DNA of 5,953 bases from Pseudomonadota bacterium (GTDB lineage Bacteria; Pseudomonadota; Gammaproteobacteria; Burkholderiales; Rhodocyclaceae). Every line of letters starts with the position of its first letter. The stretch's first letter is position 1. The translations under genes were made by a program, and so were the position numbers. The stretch covers positions 1-5,953 of the forward strand of contig JAUPVD010000176.1 of assembly GCA_030917225.1 (NCBI GenBank), in the 5' to 3' direction. Positions 5,265 through 5,953 of this stretch are shown piece by piece. Below the pieces are notes generated by a model. That model saw nothing but the letters and a program-made list of their open reading frames with translations. It had not been told where the DNA came from and did no database searches.

Positions 5265-5953
5265 AGCGGGCGCCGGTCTGCTTGAATCGGGTAAGTGAAA
5301 AGAGCACTTCATGCGGCAGCGATTCCAGGCCGAGTTCGGCCCGCAACGCGGCGATGCGTACCTCGACTTCCTCGCGGGCCTGACCGTGGATCATGCAGAA
5401 GAGGTTGTACGGCCAATCCGGCAGTACGCGCGGGCGGCGGTAGCAAAGGGTGACGTCATCGGCCTGGGCAAGGGCATTGCCGATGGCTTCAACCTGCTCG
5501 TCAGGGATGTCATGCACCAGCATGGCATTGGCCCGGTAACCCAGTTCGTGATGGCGCACGACGATGCCAAAACGCTTGATGATGCCTTCCTCGCACCAGC
5601 GATTGATGCGTTCCAGCACTTCGATTTCCTCGCAACCGACGCGCGAGGCAAGGATCGAGAACGGACGGATGAAGAACGGCAGGCCTTCCTGCAGCGCCAT
5701 GACCAGTCGGCGCTCCAGCTCTTCGAGCGGGCGCGGCGGCGCAAAGGCGCGGGCGACGGCGGGGCGTTTCTTCTCGCCGGCCTTGAGCGAAAAGCCGAGG
5801 TCGATGTGGAACTCCTGTTCGAGCGGCAAGCGCAATATGGGGTAACCGGCCGCCTGTTCGATGGCGCCCAGCGCCGCCTGCAGCCGGCCTTCGGAACCGG
5901 CCGTGACGACGAACCAGAGGTTGTAGCGGTGCTCGCGCTCGTAATTGTGATTC
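5257..5953 (-). CDS. nirDL: Fused siroheme decarboxylase NirDL, C-terminal 231 residues (5' end outside window)
   Basis: This is a natural fusion of two Lrp/AsnC-fold siroheme decarboxylase subunits, as known in several denitrifiers. It acts with NirG and NirH to form didecarboxysiroheme for heme d1. The frame is open to the right edge. Visible residues 1-54 are the end of the NirD domain: NHNYEREHRYNLWFVV (H2 is the conserved-type His) and PLEQEFHIDLGF. Residues 55-75 are a linker rich in Ala, Pro, Lys and Arg. From residue 76 a full NirL domain follows: LEELERRLVMALQEGLPF, then VLERINRWCEEGIIKRFGIV, IPDEQVEAIG, TLCYRRPRVLPDWPYNLFCMIHG (read in two parts) and a SLTRFKQTGARYA end. In this NirL half the His of the THS/AHN position is Leu (TLCY). 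The visible frame has an in-frame TTG at 5835, but homology continues upstream without a break, so that is not a start. The stop overlaps the nirG ATG by 8 bases. Confidence 0.9.
   Translation of the reverse strand, partial: NHNYEREHRYNLWFVVTAGSEGRLQAALGAIEQAAGYPILRLPLEQEFHIDLGFSLKAGEKKRPAVARAFAPPRPLEELERRLVMALQEGLPFFIRPFSILASRVGCEEIEVLERINRWCEEGIIKRFGIVVRHHELGYRANAMLVHDIPDEQVEAIGNALAQADDVTLCYRRPRVLPDWPYNLFCMIHGQAREEVEVRIAALRAELGLESLPHEVLFSLTRFKQTGARYA

Noticed and set aside
5265..5312. Longer NirG start at 5312
   Set aside because: The extra 16 residues overlap nirDL and precede the family start. The ATG at 5264 gives a short 8-base overlap typical of coupled genes.
4291..5953. Reading the three Lrp/AsnC-like proteins as transcription regulators
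   Set aside because: The HNY...NLWF and RPR..PxWPYNLF blocks, the fused arrangement and the tandem overlap are those of NirD/L/G/H decarboxylases, not of AsnC or Lrp regulators.

Overview
The window is GC-rich and densely coded. It has the look of a denitrifying betaproteobacterium, most plausibly Rhodocyclales (the Azoarcus/Thauera/Dechloromonas/Zoogloea neighbourhood). That placement is inferred from gene content (cyanophycin synthetase beside heme d1 genes) and codon style; no ribosomal or other taxonomic marker is present.

Left part, + strand: the C-terminal 571 residues of a cyanophycin synthetase (cphA) run in from the left edge and stop at 1718. A 237-base intergenic stretch (1719-1955) follows. 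It holds two hairpins, one of them a near-perfect 16-pair stem; a weak -10-like box; a small hairpin; and a good ribosome binding site. Centre, + strand: a 649-residue membrane-anchored GGDEF-EAL protein (1956-3905). Its GGDEF half looks fully active. Its EAL half has one metal-ligand position changed (DDFG to DNFG), which suggests weakened or lost c-di-GMP hydrolysis.

Right part, - strand, read right to left and convergent with the GGDEF-EAL gene: a tightly packed block of siroheme decarboxylase genes. It comprises a fused nirDL (running off the right edge), nirG (8-base overlap) and nirH (4-base ATGA overlap), then, 29 bases on, an unrecognised 106-residue three-helix membrane protein. NirDL, NirG and NirH together convert siroheme to 12,18-didecarboxysiroheme on the way to heme d1, the cofactor of cytochrome cd1 nitrite reductase (NirS). 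The usual next step enzyme, NirJ, is not encoded after nirH here, so it must lie elsewhere, perhaps beyond the right edge.

The three units serve separate ends: nitrogen/carbon storage as cyanophycin, second-messenger signalling, and maturation of a denitrification enzyme. Nothing in the sequence shows a joint system. No tRNA, rRNA, insertion sequence, CRISPR array or phage gene is visible. The points most worth a second look are the DNFG change, the unknown membrane protein attached to the nir block, the very strong hairpin without a T-tract after cphA, and the sequence differences among the decarboxylase domains.
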